10,724 nucleotides of DNA from Podila epigama (taxonomy: Eukaryota; Mortierellomycota; Mortierellomycetes; Mortierellales; Mortierellaceae): positions 1 to 10,724 of the forward strand of contig JAAAVE010001046.1 in NCBI GenBank assembly GCA_015679605.1, given 5' to 3'. Shown piece after piece: positions 8,917 to 10,724 of the stretch. A program made the translations under genes and the position numbers. The notes below the pieces were generated by a model. It had not been told where the DNA came from and searched no databases. It worked only from the letters and a program-made list of their open reading frames with translations. Positions within the stretch are counted from its first letter, which is position 1, and each line of letters opens with the position of its first letter.

Positions 8917-10089
8917 TCAACATCTAATCTGCCTCATCATCAAAGTCGTCAAAGTGTCGTCCACTCCGGTCAAAATGTCTTCGTCTCGGCGCTTCTTTGC
9001 CACAAACACAAACATATCAGCCTCTGATCCAAAGATACTGGCTAGCTCTTCGTCATCATCGTCGTTCTCATCATCTTGGTCTCTTCCATGCACGGTTATG
9101 TTCTTCGTCTTCTCAATCTCAACAACCTCCATCTCAAAGAATCGCCCAAACTGCTCCCAAAAGGGCATCTCCTTCCACTGTTCACGGTCCTTATAACCAA
9201 AGATAATCCGAGTCTTCAAGTCCGTAATCTCTCTGAGTGTCTGCAGCAAAGGCGGGTACAGTTCCGGGAAATAAACCAAATCGCTTGCCACAATATAATC
9301 AACTCGACCCTGGGCCAAGATCTTGGCAGCATGCGTCGAGTTACCCCACTCAAGCGGTTCGATCTCGAGCCTGGCACAGGCCTGTTGTTCTGATGCTGGC
9401 ACTGACGGTATTGACGAAATCGACGAACCTGCTGTGGCTAAGTCACCACATCCTACCCTTCGGTGAAAAGAGCCTTGAACGTTTTTTTCCAACAAGGGAA
9501 TGACCTCTTCCAGATCTGTCAACACCAATGTTGCAAAGGGCCGCAGCCTCTTCGCCAATGCAATTCCGACATATCCGGTTCCGGCCCCAAGCTCAATAAT
9601 CCTGATTAAATCTAGTGCCGGCGGTTCTACCAATAGGCGAAAGATGGTTACAAAAGAAATCGTGGTGAGGGTCGGTGATCAAGACGCGAGTCCCTTCGAA
9701 CTACTAATCATTTGTATCATTACCACGTGCAGAGCGTGTCGGGGTTGCTGCTGTAGGTAAAAAGTATTCGCGGGGTATCGGACATGGCGGTGTAAAAGTA
9801 AATTGATCGGATGGACCGCGAAGAAACGCATCTATAACGTAGGAGCTAAGTTGATGACAAAGACAATCTGAATATAGCTCTTACAATCACTCCATCTCAT
9901 TCCCTAAAAAAAAAAACATCTTTCGACATACCTGTCCCAGATTCTTCCAGCGATTCCAAAGGTGGAGATGTCCTGTATGGTTGCTACCATCGCCTTCAAT
10001 TCATCCTCAAGCGGATCCTTTGAGAACAGGACACCCGCGGGCGGCCCTCTCGAGTCAAGAATTGCGAGATCGTTAGGATGGTTGGTCAT
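8917..10089 (-). CDS. METTL21-type protein methyltransferase, three exons
   Basis: Predicted S-adenosylmethionine-dependent methyltransferase of 329 residues, seven-beta-strand class, Methyltransf_16/METTL21-like. That family is known for protein-lysine methylation of chaperones and elongation factors; the substrate here is unknown. Proposed exons are 10089-9932, 9845-9724 and 9626-8917, with donors GTATGT and GTAATG and acceptors ACTTAG and GGTAG. Phases agree and total 330 codons with the stop. The joined protein shows GRIWDSSYVIDAF (48-60), motif I ELGAGTG (105-111), the acidic residue ending strand beta2 in VLTD (128-131), LEWGN (185-189) and the family signature ASDLVYF (207-213) with DLVY as the DxxY element. 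A Ser-rich loop at about 152-173 and an acidic patch DDENDDDDEE (278-287) look like insertions. No signal peptide or membrane segment is visible. ATG 10089 is the first ATG in the frame (context aaaaaATGa). Confidence 0.85.
9627..9723 (-). other. intron 2 of the methyltransferase gene
   Basis: Donor GTAATG at 9723 and acceptor TTGGTAG ending at 9627 join in phase 1 to make a Glu codon (SAR-E-PPALD). The open frame upstream of the acceptor reaches a TTG at 9633 and is in fact intronic. Intron 1 (9931-9846) has donor GTATGT and acceptor CAACTTAG, and it restores the WDSSYV motif across the junction. Confidence 0.75.
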
Positions 10090-10579
10090 TTTTTTGTTAT
10101 CAAGTGGTGCCTCTTGGATTTTGAAAAAATGAAAAACTTGAAGCAAACCGTTCCTCTGTGGCTTGTGGATTGGTCACAGTTTCTTACCACAGTACTCTTC
10201 AGTCAGTGTTACACAGTGTGCATAAGTTGTTCGCTCATTGTTTACCTCTGTCATGTCAAGAAGAGGACAAGCAAACAATCATTCTGACAGAAACCTGGCT
10301 GGCATCATGGTTGATGGGCAACATCAGTTTCGCAACAATGTCTTCAAACTCAGAAATCTGAATAACTCAATAGCAAGGTCAGACAGAGTCTGGGCGAGGT
10401 TGCGCAGTATCAAATAAAAGAGAGAATGGTAAAGATGTGGTGAGAAGTTGTGACGCGTACGATGGAGGTGTACTTTTGTTCTCAGTCTCTCCCATACTTT
10501 TGTTGTCGTCCTCTGTTCTTCACGTCGCTGACTACCTTACAGCGACACTGTTGTCATCATCCGCTTCTTTTCGCTCCCT
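10090..10579. promoter_or_regulatory. divergent promoter region between genes 2 and 3
   Basis: 594 bases separate the two divergent ATG codons. Near gene 2 the minus strand is T-rich (leader-like), but no TATA box is evident for that direction. Toward gene 3 the plus strand becomes pyrimidine-rich from about 10475. Short open frames in here do not resemble protein. No tRNA or repeat was found. Confidence 0.5.
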
Positions 10580-10587
10580 TATAAAAA
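10580..10587 (+). promoter_or_regulatory. TATA box (TATAAAAA) of gene 3
   Basis: TATAAAAA sits in a pyrimidine-rich region, followed by CCCCC and a CT-rich tract. With usual fungal spacing, transcription would start around 10610-10640. This leaves a leader of roughly 45-75 bases before the ATG at 10684. Confidence 0.7.
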
Positions 10588-10632
10588 CCCCCTAGCATCA
10601 TCTTGCTCCTCACGGTCACCTACTGCAGCTTT

Positions 10633-10680
10633 ATGACCAAGACTCTTGCACGTCCCCACATTTCAACTCTTTCGCTTTGA
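10633..10680 (+). promoter_or_regulatory. short upstream ORF before gene 3
   Basis: ATG at 10633 opens a 15-codon frame (MTKTLARPHISTLSL) ending in TGA at 10678-10680, only three bases before the ATG at 10684. If transcription starts upstream of 10633 it would act as a uORF with almost no reinitiation distance. Leaky scanning past it would be needed to reach gene 3. Confidence 0.4.
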
Positions 10681-10683
10681 AAC

Positions 10684-10724
10684 ATGATTTCCAGAGCTCT
10701 GCCTAAAAAAAAAAAAAAAAGGAA
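10684..10724 (+). CDS. 5' end of a third gene, cut by the window edge
   Basis: ATG in good context (gaaacATGa) lies about 100 bases after a TATA box and a CT-rich leader. It opens a frame reading MISRALP followed by five Lys and Arg from a run of 16 A (10705-10720). Only 13 full codons are present. A start such as MISRALP would fit a mitochondrial targeting sequence, but the Lys run could also be an assembly artefact or the head of a nuclear protein. The product is unknown. Confidence 0.4.
   Translation, partial: MISRALPKKKKKR

Noticed and set aside
9076-9503. Plus-strand frames of 88 and 105 codons
   Set aside because: They are antisense shadows of the methyltransferase exon.
8917-9633. 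Methyltransferase starting at position 9633
   Set aside because: The codon there is TTG and lies in an intron; the first-exon motifs are found upstream at 10089-9932 and 9845-9724.
1-10724. tRNA, rRNA or transposable element
   Set aside because: No tRNA T-loop/anticodon pattern outside genes, no rRNA-like sequence, no transposase or reverse-transcriptase motifs, and no paired terminal repeats were seen by eye.

Overview
The window is a piece of a eukaryotic, most likely fungal, nuclear genome. Genes are split by short introns of about 65 to 120 bases with GTRAG-type donors, CTAAC/CTAAT branch points and pyrimidine-rich promoters. The main gene belongs to a WD-like/ion-transport protein family that I associate with Mortierellomycota and related Mucoromycota (Mortierella-like soil fungi). 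That assignment rests on protein recognition, not on a search.

Layout from left to right. Bases 1-322 are AT-rich non-coding sequence starting with a run of 24 T. Bases 323-719 on the minus strand hold two overlapping open frames that may be a small unrecognised gene or a frameshifted remnant. Bases 720-2886 show no convincing gene; they carry two hexanucleotide repeats, a TATA motif and a long pyrimidine-rich tract leading to gene 1. Gene 1 (2887-8575, +) can be spliced by eye from 13 exons into an unbroken 1525-codon frame. It has a novel N-terminus, a beta-propeller-like region, an alpha-helical linker, a six-transmembrane TRP-like cation channel and a C-terminal coiled coil. Gene 2 (8917-10089, -) is convergent with gene 1. 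It splices from three exons into a 329-residue seven-beta-strand methyltransferase of the METTL21 / Methyltransf_16 type. Bases 10090-10683 form a divergent promoter region. A clear TATA box at 10580 and a short upstream ORF precede the first codons of a third gene (10684 onward, +), which runs off the window after a 16-A run.

The single-frame open stretches hide most of this structure. Gene 1 would otherwise appear as one 862-codon ORF plus fragments, and gene 2 as a 5'-truncated ORF starting at a non-ATG codon. Nothing suggests that the genes act in one pathway: a membrane channel, a protein methyltransferase and the start of an unknown gene are ordinary fungal neighbours. The most interesting object is the channel, because it couples a WD-like propeller to a TRP-like pore with an unusual filter.
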